Below, in pieces: positions 1 to 7,019 of a DNA stretch of 10,515 nt. The translations under genes and the position numbers were made by a program. The notes beneath the pieces are model-generated. The model had not been told where the DNA came from and searched no databases. It worked only from the letters and a program-made list of their open reading frames with translations. The stretch comes from Microscillaceae bacterium (lineage in GTDB: Bacteria; Bacteroidota; Bacteroidia; Cytophagales; Microscillaceae), in the NCBI GenBank assembly GCA_003449595.1, contig DMHB01000349.1, forward strand, positions 1 to 10,515. The letters run 5' to 3'. The stretch's first letter is position 1. Every line of letters begins with the position of its first letter.

Positions 1-951
1 CAAGCGCAATCCGATAAAATAACCTTGGTGATACACGGCGGCGCAGGCACTATCCGCAAAGAAAATATGACCGATGCGATGGAGCAAGCCTACCACGCCA
101 AATTGAAAGAAGCCTTAGAGGCAGGTTATCAAGTACTTAGGCAAGGAGGAAGCAGTTTGGATGCCGTAGTAGTAACCATCCAAATTCTGGAAGATTCGCC
201 TTTGTTTAATGCAGGCAAAGGAGCTGTGTTTACAGCGGCAGGTAGAAACGAGCTCGATGCGGCGATAATGGATGGGGCTTCTCGCAAAGCGGGCGCTGTG
301 GCAGGCATTACCACCGTAAAAAACCCTATCAAAGCAGCGCGGGCAGTTATGGACAACAGTCCACACGTAATGATGATTGGCCCAGGGGCAGAAGAATTTG
401 CCCAAACACAAGGCTTAGAAATAGTAGATCCGGCTTACTTTTACACAGAAGATCGCTTCAAGCAATTAGAAAAAATAAAACAGCGCGAAGCCAACCAAGG
501 CAAAGATGGCGGATGGCTGCCTTTGGTAGGACAAGAGAAGTTTGGAACCGTGGGTGCGGTGGCTTTGGATCAGTTTGGCAATTTGGCGGCTGGCACTTCG
601 ACCGGCGGGATGACCAACAAAAAATTTGGCCGCGTAGGCGATGCCCCCATCATCGGAGCGGGAACCTATGCCGATAACCAAACGTGTGCCGTATCGGCTA
701 CCGGGCACGGAGAGTATTTCATTCGGGCGGTAGTGGGCTACGATGTGGCCGCTTTGATGGCTTATAAGCAGCTAAGTGTGCAAGCTGCCGCTGAGGAAGT
801 TGTAATGAAAAAATTGGTCGAAATGGGCGGAGAAGGCGGGATTATTGCTTTAGACAAAAATGGCAACTTTGCGATGCCTTTCAATTCGGCAGGGATGTAC
901 AGAGGCTTTATCCGCGCCGACGGAGTAGCCGAAACCGCCATATTCAAATAA
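1..951 (+). CDS. iaaA: Isoaspartyl peptidase / L-asparaginase (Ntn hydrolase), 5' end outside window
   Basis: Plant-type (class 2) asparaginase that hydrolyses L-asparagine and beta-aspartyl (isoaspartyl) dipeptides. The reading frame is open from base 1 and begins QAQSDKITLVIHGGAGT, so the true start is upstream. The TTG at 25 is an internal Leu codon, not a start. The QAQ stretch resembles the end of a signal peptide, which suggests an exported enzyme (inference). Counting from the codon at 25, the motif FGTVGAVALD carries the autocatalytic nucleophile Thr175 (bases 547-549); the precursor is cleaved between Gly174 and Thr175 into alpha and beta subunits. The E. coli EcAIII residues Thr197, Arg207, Asp210, Thr230 and Gly231 correspond by spacing to Thr193, Arg203, Asp206, Thr226 and Gly227, all present. 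The C-terminus is complete and ends 30 bases before the next gene. Taspase or glycosylasparaginase are less likely because the motif spacing matches EcAIII throughout. Confidence 0.95.
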   Translation, partial: QAQSDKITLVIHGGAGTIRKENMTDAMEQAYHAKLKEALEAGYQVLRQGGSSLDAVVVTIQILEDSPLFNAGKGAVFTAAGRNELDAAIMDGASRKAGAVAGITTVKNPIKAARAVMDNSPHVMMIGPGAEEFAQTQGLEIVDPAYFYTEDRFKQLEKIKQREANQGKDGGWLPLVGQEKFGTVGAVALDQFGNLAAGTSTGGMTNKKFGRVGDAPIIGAGTYADNQTCAVSATGHGEYFIRAVVGYDVAALMAYKQLSVQAAAEEVVMKKLVEMGGEGGIIALDKNGNFAMPFNSAGMYRGFIRADGVAETAIFK

Positions 952-981
952 AACGGAATTTTTTATTTAAAATCGCTTAAG

Positions 982-1602
982 ATGCAGATTAGATACTTTT
1001 TTTTGTGTTTTCAATTGTGGATCGCCTGCGGGTTGTCGTTGCAAGCTCAAAACGAAAAATTGGTCAATACCAAAATGAGTTATGGGGGTATTACCATTGG
1101 CATACCGCCCAGTTTCCAATTGATGGATGACGAAGACTACCAACGCAAATACGTAGCCTACCTCAGCCCAATTGCCAAATATACCAGTAGCGATGCCACC
1201 GCCGATCTGATTGTAAATGTAAGTGTAAACAGGGCCTTGGAGCCGATAGACGATGATTTAAAAGTAATGAAAAAAGATGCCCCCATCGAAAATTATGAGA
1301 TAATGGCATCGATATACAAAACCACCATTCTGAACAGCCACAACCAGGTAGAATTTTTGCAAGAAGGCATTCAGACCATCAACAAACGGCGCTATATTGT
1401 ATTTGAATTTGTAGGATCAGTGAAAGACTTGAATAGCCAAGGCGAATATTACGGGGGTAGCAGCCTAAGCCAATATTATTATTTGCAGTATGCGCTGAAA
1501 GGAGGCGAAGTATTTATCTTTAACTTTACTTGCAAAGCGGCTGATATGAACCGTTGGCAAGAGGTCGCTAAACAAATTATGAATCAAATCAAGATCGATT
1601 GA
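982..1602 (+). CDS. Secreted protein of unknown function, possible PsbP/DcrB-like fold
   Basis: 206-residue protein that I do not recognise as a named family. Residues 1-23 form a signal peptide ending SLQAQ, so the mature protein probably begins near Asn24 in the periplasm or outside the cell. The mature part (about 180 residues) has no Cys lipobox, no membrane segment and no catalytic motif. It opens with GGITIGIPPSFQLMDDED and ends with a beta-rich stretch (QYYYLQYALKGGEVFIFNFT, about 164-183) followed by a helix (DMNRWQEVAKQIMNQIKI). A beta-strand core with a terminal helix, plus an 'acceptable at this point in the curve' type opening, is reminiscent of PsbP/DcrB (DUF1795-like) proteins; this is a guess from the pattern. 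The gene lies 30 bases after the asparaginase and 13 bases before the TPR phosphatase, with no -7 element in either gap, so co-transcription with both is likely. It could be a periplasmic partner of the phosphatase sensor (speculation). Confidence 0.85.
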   Translation: MQIRYFFLCFQLWIACGLSLQAQNEKLVNTKMSYGGITIGIPPSFQLMDDEDYQRKYVAYLSPIAKYTSSDATADLIVNVSVNRALEPIDDDLKVMKKDAPIENYEIMASIYKTTILNSHNQVEFLQEGIQTINKRRYIVFEFVGSVKDLNSQGEYYGGSSLSQYYYLQYALKGGEVFIFNFTCKAADMNRWQEVAKQIMNQIKID

Positions 1603-1615
1603 TCTGCTAACAATT

Positions 1616-3694
1616 ATGCGTGCTTGTTTGAATAAAATAGTATGTTTTCTGCTGCTCAGTTTTGCATTGGTGCAAGGTTGGGCACAAGAAGCGAACTTGG
1701 ATAGCCTCCACAAAGCACTTGCAAAAGCCGGTGTGGACAGCACACGCATAGATTTGTTGAACGAAATCAGCTGGCAGTTTCGCAATGCCCGCCCCGATAG
1801 CGCGCTGATATACGCCAAGCGTGCTTTGCAAAGCGCTGAACAAGCTAAATATGTCAAAGGGCAAATCGTAGGAATGAACTATATTGGGGTGGCTTACCGC
1901 AACCAAGGCGATTATTCTACCGCTTCCGAATATTATTTCAAAGCCTTGCGCTTGGCCGAGTTGTCGAAAAATTATGAACAAATAGGCTACTCGCAAATCA
2001 ATATCGGTAACATATATCTTTACCAAAAAAACTACACCGAGGCGCTTAACTTTTTTTATGCCGCCTTAAAAGTAGCCGACAAAACCCAAGACATCAAAAT
2101 GCAAGCCTATGTCTATCTGAACATAGGAAGGGCGTATCGGGCGAAAGAAGAATTTGAAAAAGCCATCGAGTATTATCTAAAAACCCTCAAGCTGCGCGAA
2201 AGGCTGAATGACAAACCCGGCATTGCTACCTCCTTGGCCGATATTGGCGAGGTATATCGGTTGCAGAAAAATTATCCAAAGGCCATCGAATATTTTGAGC
2301 AGGCTTTGGTCAACTTTGAAGCACTCAAAAACCAGGGTGGAATTGCCTATAACCTGAATAGCTTGGCGCTGATTTACAAGCAACAAGGCGATTTTGGCAA
2401 GGCAATGGAACAGGCACAGAAAAGCTTAAAAATTGCAGAGCAGTTCAAACTCAAAAATGACATCAGGCGTGCTTCATTGACCATTTCACAAATTTTTGAG
2501 CAACAACGCAACTTCGAGCAAGCCTTTTTGTATTTCAAGCGATTTTATACGGTCAATGATAGCCTATTCAATGAGGAAAGCAACCGGAAAATATTGCAAC
2601 TCAACTCCTTGTATGAATCTGAAAAAAAACAAGCACAAATCGACCTGCTTACCAAAGATCGCAAACTGAAAGAAGTAGAAATTAGGCGTAGTAATACACT
2701 TATTTACGGATTAGCAGCCAGCATTTTGCTGGGGGTTGGTTTGGTAGTGGTATTAGTCAGAAGCAACCGGCTAAAGCAACGAACTAATGTATTGCTGAAA
2801 TCTCAGAAGAAAGAAATCGAAATTCAGAACCAACAACTGAATGCCCAAAATATTCAAATAGAACAAAAAAGCAATGCGTTACAAGAAGCGTACAAAGAAA
2901 TTCAGGATAAGAACCAAGATGTACTCGATAGCTTAAATTACGCCAAAAGCATTCAGAATGCTATCCTGCAAACGCCCAAAACACTTGAAAAGCTGTTTCC
3001 TGAGAGCTTTGTCTTCATCAAACCTCGCGACATTGTAAGCGGCGACTTCTTTTGGATCTGCGATTTGCCCCAAGTGCGGGTTTTGGCTGCTGCCGATTGC
3101 ACCGGCCATGGCATCCCCGGGGCTTTTATGAGCTTGATTACCAATGATTTACTCGACCAAATCATCTTGATCAAAGGAATACAAGCACCTGATGTAATCC
3201 TCCAAAATTTACGTAAAGGGATTATTAAAGCATTGCGGCAAAATGAAAACCAAAATCAAGATGGGGTTGATATTACGGTTTGTGTGATACACAAAGACCC
3301 GCTGCAAGAAGGCAAATATACCCACATCGAATTGGCAGGTACTTCACTGCCTTTTGTATATTTTCAGCAAAGCGAAATACAAGTCATCAAACCTGCCATT
3401 TCACCCATTGGAGGGCTTCACACCGAAAAAAATAGAGACTTTGTAAAATACAATATTCCCATCGAGCAGCCTACCACTTTTTATTTGTATTCGGATGGCT
3501 ACCAAGATCAATTCGGAGGAGATAATAAGAAAAAACTATCAGCCAAAAGCTTTCGCGAATTATTGAGTGCTATGCACCACCGCCCGCTGCAAGAACAACG
3601 CGATATTTTGGAGCACCGGCTCAAAACTTGGATGCAAGACCAAAAACAAGTTGATGATATTTTGGTGGTTGGGGTAAGACTAAACGCTGTGTGA
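1616..3694 (+). CDS. Membrane-bound TPR sensor with cytoplasmic SpoIIE/PP2C-type phosphatase domain (SiaA/RsbU-like)
   Basis: 692-residue Ser/Thr phosphatase of the SpoIIE/RsbU/SiaA class. Residues 1-24 are a signal peptide ending GWAQ. Residues 86-319 hold six TPR units at a regular 40-residue spacing (about 86, 125, 164, 203, 243 and 283), with a weaker helical unit at 43-80. Residues 362-382 are the single membrane helix, and 383-440 form a Gln/Lys/Glu-rich coiled coil. The PP2C domain spans about 445-690. Its metal-binding and core motifs are visible: RDIVSGDFFW (471-480), AADCTGHGIPGAFMS (492-506, Asp494), NQDGVDITVC (547-556), YLYSDGYQDQFGG (623-635, Asp627) and VDDILVVGVR (679-688, Asp680/681). 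The signal peptide plus one membrane helix puts the TPRs in the periplasm and the phosphatase in the cytoplasm. The probable substrate is the SiaC-family phosphoprotein encoded 93 bases downstream (inference from synteny and from SiaA acting on SiaC in Pseudomonas). The start ATG at 1616 gives a proper signal peptide. Confidence 0.95.
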   Translation: MRACLNKIVCFLLLSFALVQGWAQEANLDSLHKALAKAGVDSTRIDLLNEISWQFRNARPDSALIYAKRALQSAEQAKYVKGQIVGMNYIGVAYRNQGDYSTASEYYFKALRLAELSKNYEQIGYSQINIGNIYLYQKNYTEALNFFYAALKVADKTQDIKMQAYVYLNIGRAYRAKEEFEKAIEYYLKTLKLRERLNDKPGIATSLADIGEVYRLQKNYPKAIEYFEQALVNFEALKNQGGIAYNLNSLALIYKQQGDFGKAMEQAQKSLKIAEQFKLKNDIRRASLTISQIFEQQRNFEQAFLYFKRFYTVNDSLFNEESNRKILQLNSLYESEKKQAQIDLLTKDRKLKEVEIRRSNTLIYGLAASILLGVGLVVVLVRSNRLKQRTNVLLKSQKKEIEIQNQQLNAQNIQIEQKSNALQEAYKEIQDKNQDVLDSLNYAKSIQNAILQTPKTLEKLFPESFVFIKPRDIVSGDFFWICDLPQVRVLAAADCTGHGIPGAFMSLITNDLLDQIILIKGIQAPDVILQNLRKGIIKALRQNENQNQDGVDITVCVIHKDPLQEGKYTHIELAGTSLPFVYFQQSEIQVIKPAISPIGGLHTEKNRDFVKYNIPIEQPTTFYLYSDGYQDQFGGDNKKKLSAKSFRELLSAMHHRPLQEQRDILEHRLKTWMQDQKQVDDILVVGVRLNAV

Positions 3695-3707
3695 TGAATT
3701 TACACCA

Positions 3708-3743
3708 TTGTTGGGTACAAGTTCTTTTAAAAGTGTATCTTTG
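3708..3743 (+). promoter_or_regulatory. Predicted Bacteroidota promoter for the SiaC homologue
   Basis: An exact Bacteroidota -7 element (TATCTTTG, matching TAnnTTTG) lies at 3736-3743. A TTG at 3711-3713 stands 22 bases upstream as a possible -33 element, slightly longer than the usual 19-21 spacing; another TTG lies at 3708-3710. The expected transcript start is near 3750, about 40 bases before the ATG at 3788. A perfect 10-base palindrome, CTTTTAAAAG (3724-3733), sits between the two elements. The start of the transcript carries a short inverted repeat (TTGCT 3741-3745, AGCAA 3751-3755). The promoter would let the SiaC homologue be made independently of the phosphatase gene. Confidence 0.6.
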
Positions 3744-3787
3744 CTGCATAAGCAATCGATTCATTTGCATCGCCAAATTTTCTGTGA

Positions 3788-4174
3788 ATGGATAATCTAC
3801 AATATAGTCCTACATCCAAAACACCCTCTGTTAATTTCAACGCTACAGCCGGTATCCTTGAAATTAAAGGCAATTCCATTCCGGAAGACGCTTTCTCTTT
3901 CTATGATCCTGTCATCAATTGGGTGCGGCGTTATGTCGCAGAATTTCCACCGGCTAAAACCGTTTTTGTTTTCAAAATGAGCTATTTCAACACCAGTAGT
4001 TCTAACTGCTTTATGAATATGCTCAAGATTTTGAAAAACACGCTCCCCGCCGCCAGTACCTTCGAGGTAAAATGGTATTTTGAAGAAGATGACGAAGATA
4101 TGCAAGACTCGGGCGAATACTACGCAGCAGTATTAGGAATGCCTTTTAGTTTTTATCCGGTAGATTCTCTTTAA
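3788..4174 (+). CDS. siaC: SiaC-family regulatory phosphoprotein (DUF1987)
   Basis: 128-residue cytoplasmic protein matching the SiaC/DUF1987 family in length and pattern: an N-terminal TPSVNFNATAGILEIKGNSIPEDA segment (positions 12-35), FYDPVINWVRRYV (38-50), the strand TVFVFKMSYFNTSSSN (58-73), and a C-terminal YAAVLGMPFSFYPV. In Pseudomonas aeruginosa, SiaC is phosphorylated by the SiaB kinase on Thr68, dephosphorylated by the PP2C protein SiaA, and in its unphosphorylated form binds and activates the diguanylate cyclase SiaD. The equivalent residue here is very probably Thr69 in FNTSSSN (codon 3992-3994), with Ser70-72 next to it. The gene lies 93 bases after a membrane SpoIIE-type phosphatase and has its own -7 element. 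No SiaB kinase or GGDEF gene is in the window, so the output partner is unknown. ATG 3788 is chosen because the family starts with this short leader. The acidic EEDDEDMQD stretch (96-104) lies near the C-terminus. Confidence 0.88.
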   Translation: MDNLQYSPTSKTPSVNFNATAGILEIKGNSIPEDAFSFYDPVINWVRRYVAEFPPAKTVFVFKMSYFNTSSSNCFMNMLKILKNTLPAASTFEVKWYFEEDDEDMQDSGEYYAAVLGMPFSFYPVDSL

Positions 4175-4234
4175 ACTTATTCCCCGGCAGGTTGTCTATT
4201 CTGAAGAAAGTATTTTCTCTAAAAACCCCTGCTT

Positions 4235-5662
4235 ATGTCTAAGTCTGCCCCCCTCATACGTCATTTGTACCAACGTGCCGGTTTTGGGCTTGACATCCAA
4301 ACGATGGCTCAGATCGAAAAAATACCCCTCAAAAAGGCACTCCAACAACTTTTTGAACAATCCGAGCCACCCCCAGATCCCTTGATAGTGCTCGAAAAGC
4401 CCTTGCTTGACCCCGATAAATTACAAGCAATGAGCAAAGAAGAGCGAAGGACTACTGCGCAACAATTGCGGAAGCAAAACCGCGAAGCTATCAAACAACT
4501 CAACCTGGCTTGGCTCAGGCAAATGGCCACCGGAAAAGCTGTGTTGCGCGAGAAAATGGCTTTGTTTTGGCACGGGCACTTTGCTACGCAGCACAAAAGT
4601 GCTTTTATGGCGCAATTGCAACTTCAAACCATCCGTCGGTATGCGTTAGGTTCTTTCCGCGATTTGCTGCTGGCCATTGCACAAGATCCGGCAATGCTTC
4701 TTTTCCTCAATAACCAACAAAACAGAAAGCAAAAGCCCAACGAAAATTTTGCCCGCGAGCTGATGGAATTATTCACCCTCGGGCGAGGCCATTATACCGA
4801 ACAAGACATTCGGGAGGCTGCTCGGGCGTTTACCGGCTGGGGCGTAGAGGCCGAAGATGGGGAAACTTCGTTCGTATTTCGAGAAAAGCAACACGATTTT
4901 GACTCCAAAATATTCTTTGGGCAAGAAGGGAACTGGGGCGGCGAAGATATTTTGAATATGATTTTAGCCCGACCCGAAACGGCACTATTCATTGTGCGTA
5001 AAATTTACCGATACTTGGTGAATGACACGCCCAATGAAACCATTGTGAAGGCATTGGCAGAAAAATTTTACCAAACCGATTACGATATAACAACCCTGTT
5101 AAAAGCCATTTTTGAAGCCGAATGGTTTTACCAGCCGCAGCATTTTGCCAGCCAAATAAAAAGCCCGGTAGAGGTGTTAATTGGCTTGCAAAATCATCTT
5201 GGGCTTAGCTTTATACAAGAGGAAGGGCAACTATTTGTTCAAAAAGTGCTGGGGCAAATGCTCTTAAACCCACCTAATGTGGCAGGTTGGCCGGGCGGGA
5301 AGAACTGGATCGATAGTTCAACTTTGTTGTTTAGGTTAAAACTACCGAGCATACTTTTCAAAGCCGAAGCTATCGAAATAGAAGCCAAAGAAGATGGCGA
5401 TGTGGATACCAAAAACCTTGGCAACGATAAGTTGGATAAGTTTTCTTGCCAAATCGCCTGGGAAGACTTGGCCGCTATGCTGGAAAAAGAGAAAACTCCA
5501 GCCCAAAAACAATCCAAATTGCAGTTTTATTTATTGGGCACTAACACGCCCCTGCCGCCCGATTACTTAGCGGTTTCTGCTGGAAACGAAGACGATCCCC
5601 TTGCTTGGCTCAAGTCCACGGCGCTTGCTTTGTGCAGTTTGCCTGAATATCAGATGAGTTGA
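4235..5662 (+). CDS. DUF1800 family protein
   Basis: 475 residues, full length for the DUF1800 family, whose biochemical role is not established. Family landmarks run in order: LIRHLYQRAGFG (7-18), REKMALFWHGHFAT (105-118), the long signature around LLFLNNQQN...NENFARELMELFTLGRGHYTEQDIREAARAFTGW (155-202), HDFDSKIFFG (220-229), IVRKIYRYLVND (253-264), SPVEVLIG (310-317) and PPNVAGWPGGKNWID (346-360). The ending LCSLPEYQM is typical. No signal peptide is visible. A charged stretch rich in Glu, Asp and Lys (380-402) interrupts the C-terminal part. In Bacteroidota this gene is usually followed by a DUF1501 gene. Here the next gene is convergent and unrelated, with 10 bases between the stop codons. 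The 60-base upstream gap has no convincing promoter, so it may be read through from the SiaC homologue. Confidence 0.93.
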   Translation: MSKSAPLIRHLYQRAGFGLDIQTMAQIEKIPLKKALQQLFEQSEPPPDPLIVLEKPLLDPDKLQAMSKEERRTTAQQLRKQNREAIKQLNLAWLRQMATGKAVLREKMALFWHGHFATQHKSAFMAQLQLQTIRRYALGSFRDLLLAIAQDPAMLLFLNNQQNRKQKPNENFARELMELFTLGRGHYTEQDIREAARAFTGWGVEAEDGETSFVFREKQHDFDSKIFFGQEGNWGGEDILNMILARPETALFIVRKIYRYLVNDTPNETIVKALAEKFYQTDYDITTLLKAIFEAEWFYQPQHFASQIKSPVEVLIGLQNHLGLSFIQEEGQLFVQKVLGQMLLNPPNVAGWPGGKNWIDSSTLLFRLKLPSILFKAEAIEIEAKEDGDVDTKNLGNDKLDKFSCQIAWEDLAAMLEKEKTPAQKQSKLQFYLLGTNTPLPPDYLAVSAGNEDDPLAWLKSTALALCSLPEYQMS

Positions 5663-5672
5663 AAGAGATGGC

Positions 5673-6926
5673 TTAATTTTCTTTTAACAAAGCATTGATG
5701 AAGGTATTAAATTCTTCGACAAATTGGTCATAATAAATACCGGTTCCCGGGCCATTGAATCCGGTGTGAATGCGGCGTACTTGGCCTTTTTTATCAATGA
5801 AAATGGTCGTCGGAAAAGCCAATACTTTATTGAGCATAGGCAGGGTTTTGGAGGCTTCTTCTTTGTCGCGGGTGCCGGCAATCAAGCAAGCATACTCAAT
5901 TTGGAAACGATCCACTACTTTTTGTACCCTTGGAGCAGCTTTCTCGAACTCGGGACTTTGCTCATAAGCCAAGCCAATGACTTCTACCCCACGCGCTTTG
6001 TTTTTGGCATACCAAGGGGCTAAAAAAGCGGTTTCGTCCATACAATTGGGACACCAACTTCCCATAATTTGAACTACAACCACTTTGCCTTTGTAGCGCT
6101 CGTCGGTGAGTGAAACAAGCTGTTTTTTCAGATCAGGAAATGAGAAAGCAAGCTTGTCGAATCCTTTTTTCAAAAAAGTAAGGCTATCAGCATTGGGCAA
6201 AGCCGCTTGCTGGTTGCGTTGTGCTGTCCAAGTTTCATACCCGTTTTTACCTGACCAAAATTCGCCTTCGAGCGAATCGTCATGCTTGGCTTTGGCTTTG
6301 AACAAAAAGGCGTGGCTACCGTCAAATGCCGATAAAAGTATTTCCTTGCCTTGTACCACCCCTTCCAAGTAGCGGTAGTCGCCGGTGGTGGTTAAAAAAG
6401 TACCGGTTACTTTGTTGCCGGTTTGCTTGAAAACACCAACAGCCGGATAGGTATCTTTCCCGTCTTTACTTTGAAAATTGACCGACCACTTACCCGAAAC
6501 CTGGGCTGTAGCCTTGCTATCGGCCTCTACAGCAGCGCTAAACCGCGCCGATGCCGACTTTTCGCCTGTAAATGCCACTTCGTAAGGTTTGTTCAACCCA
6601 TAACGCACCCATTTGCCTTCTAAGCGGTTGTTTTTGACTTTTGCTAACAAGGCTGCATCAAAGATATGGAGTGGAATAAGGAGGCTGTCGTCTTTCAGGG
6701 TAATATTTTCTAATAAAATCTTTTCGTCCGCATTGATCAAGTAGCCAATGTACTTCTGAGGGGCTTTTTCCTCGATGGAAAGCATAAAAGGGAGTTGCTG
6801 CCCTTGTAGCGACAATACGATACGCCAAGTTCCACTTATTTTGGTGTTAGATGAACCATTCCGGCAGCTTTGCCCTACGAATCCCATCAGGCAAATAGCA
6901 AAAGAGAGTTTGAGAAACCAATTCAT
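5673..6926 (-). CDS. TlpA-like thioredoxin-fold lipoprotein with duplicated N-terminal beta domain
   Basis: 417-residue envelope thiol-disulfide oxidoreductase. The start is placed at ATG 6926, not at the in-frame ATG 6992: from 6926 the protein begins with a clean export signal (MNWFLKLSFAICLMGFVGQSC), and a promoter -7 element lies between the two ATGs. Cys21 is the likely lipidation site. The lipobox (GQSC) is weak, so cleavage by signal peptidase I is an alternative. Residues about 31-121 and 144-238 are two diverged copies of one beta-rich module. Each opens SG[TK]W and closes with LEG[KE] followed by an aromatic-rich strand. The thioredoxin-like domain (about 255-417) has the redox motif WCPNC (Cys292, Cys295), the cis-Pro loop FPTTIFID (Pro372) and a TlpA-like helix pair. 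It probably reduces or oxidises disulfides of exported proteins; the specific partner is unknown. It is convergent with DUF1800 and divergent from bioB. Confidence 0.93.
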   Translation of the reverse strand: MNWFLKLSFAICLMGFVGQSCRNGSSNTKISGTWRIVLSLQGQQLPFMLSIEEKAPQKYIGYLINADEKILLENITLKDDSLLIPLHIFDAALLAKVKNNRLEGKWVRYGLNKPYEVAFTGEKSASARFSAAVEADSKATAQVSGKWSVNFQSKDGKDTYPAVGVFKQTGNKVTGTFLTTTGDYRYLEGVVQGKEILLSAFDGSHAFLFKAKAKHDDSLEGEFWSGKNGYETWTAQRNQQAALPNADSLTFLKKGFDKLAFSFPDLKKQLVSLTDERYKGKVVVVQIMGSWCPNCMDETAFLAPWYAKNKARGVEVIGLAYEQSPEFEKAAPRVQKVVDRFQIEYACLIAGTRDKEEASKTLPMLNKVLAFPTTIFIDKKGQVRRIHTGFNGPGTGIYYDQFVEEFNTFINALLKEN

Positions 6927-6947
6927 TAGAAATTCAATAAAAAATAC

Positions 6948-6955
6948 TAAGTTTG
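6948..6955 (+). promoter_or_regulatory. Predicted -7 element for bioB
   Basis: TAAGTTTG matches TAnnTTTG exactly, with an expected transcript start near 6961-6963 and a leader of about 58 bases before the bioB ATG. No TTG is present at the -33 distance (about 6922-6928), so this is weaker than the promoter in front of the lipocalin-like gene. It faces the opposite-strand element at 6965-6972 across 9 bases. Confidence 0.4.
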
Positions 6956-6964
6956 GATAAGTTG

Positions 6965-6972
6965 CAAAACTA
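6965..6972 (-). promoter_or_regulatory. Predicted -7 element for the TlpA-like gene
   Basis: On the - strand these bases read TAGTTTTG, an exact TAnnTTTG match. The expected transcript start, near 6958-6960, is about 32 bases before the ATG at 6926. No clear TTG -33 element is found 19-23 bases upstream, so the call rests on the -7 element and position only. It lies inside what would be coding sequence if the ATG at 6992 were used, which argues for the shorter protein. Confidence 0.5.
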
Positions 6973-7019
6973 CAAGTTTTTATTGGTTTCATATTTCTCT
7001 CCTACCCCTCTATTCAACG

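Noticed and set aside
25..27. TTG as start of the asparaginase.
   Set aside because: The frame continues upstream to base 1 with QAQSDKIT, and the conserved strand begins before the TTG, so the gene is cut by the window edge.
1607..2026. 139-codon open frame on - within the TPR region.
   Set aside because: It is fully antisense to well-formed TPR repeats of the phosphatase and has no recognisable motif or promoter.
3708..3980. 90-codon open frame on + overlapping the SiaC promoter and gene.
   Set aside because: It overlaps the SiaC gene out of frame and crosses its promoter; it shows no family resemblance.
4192..4218. Possible promoter (TTG 4192-4194, TATTTTCT 4211-4218) before the DUF1800 gene.
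   Set aside because: The -7 element lacks the TTTG half and the spacing is 16 bases, too short.
4205..4218. Hairpin AGAAA-GTAT-TTTCT after the SiaC homologue as a terminator.
   Set aside because: Only five AT-rich pairs and no T tract follow; too weak to call.
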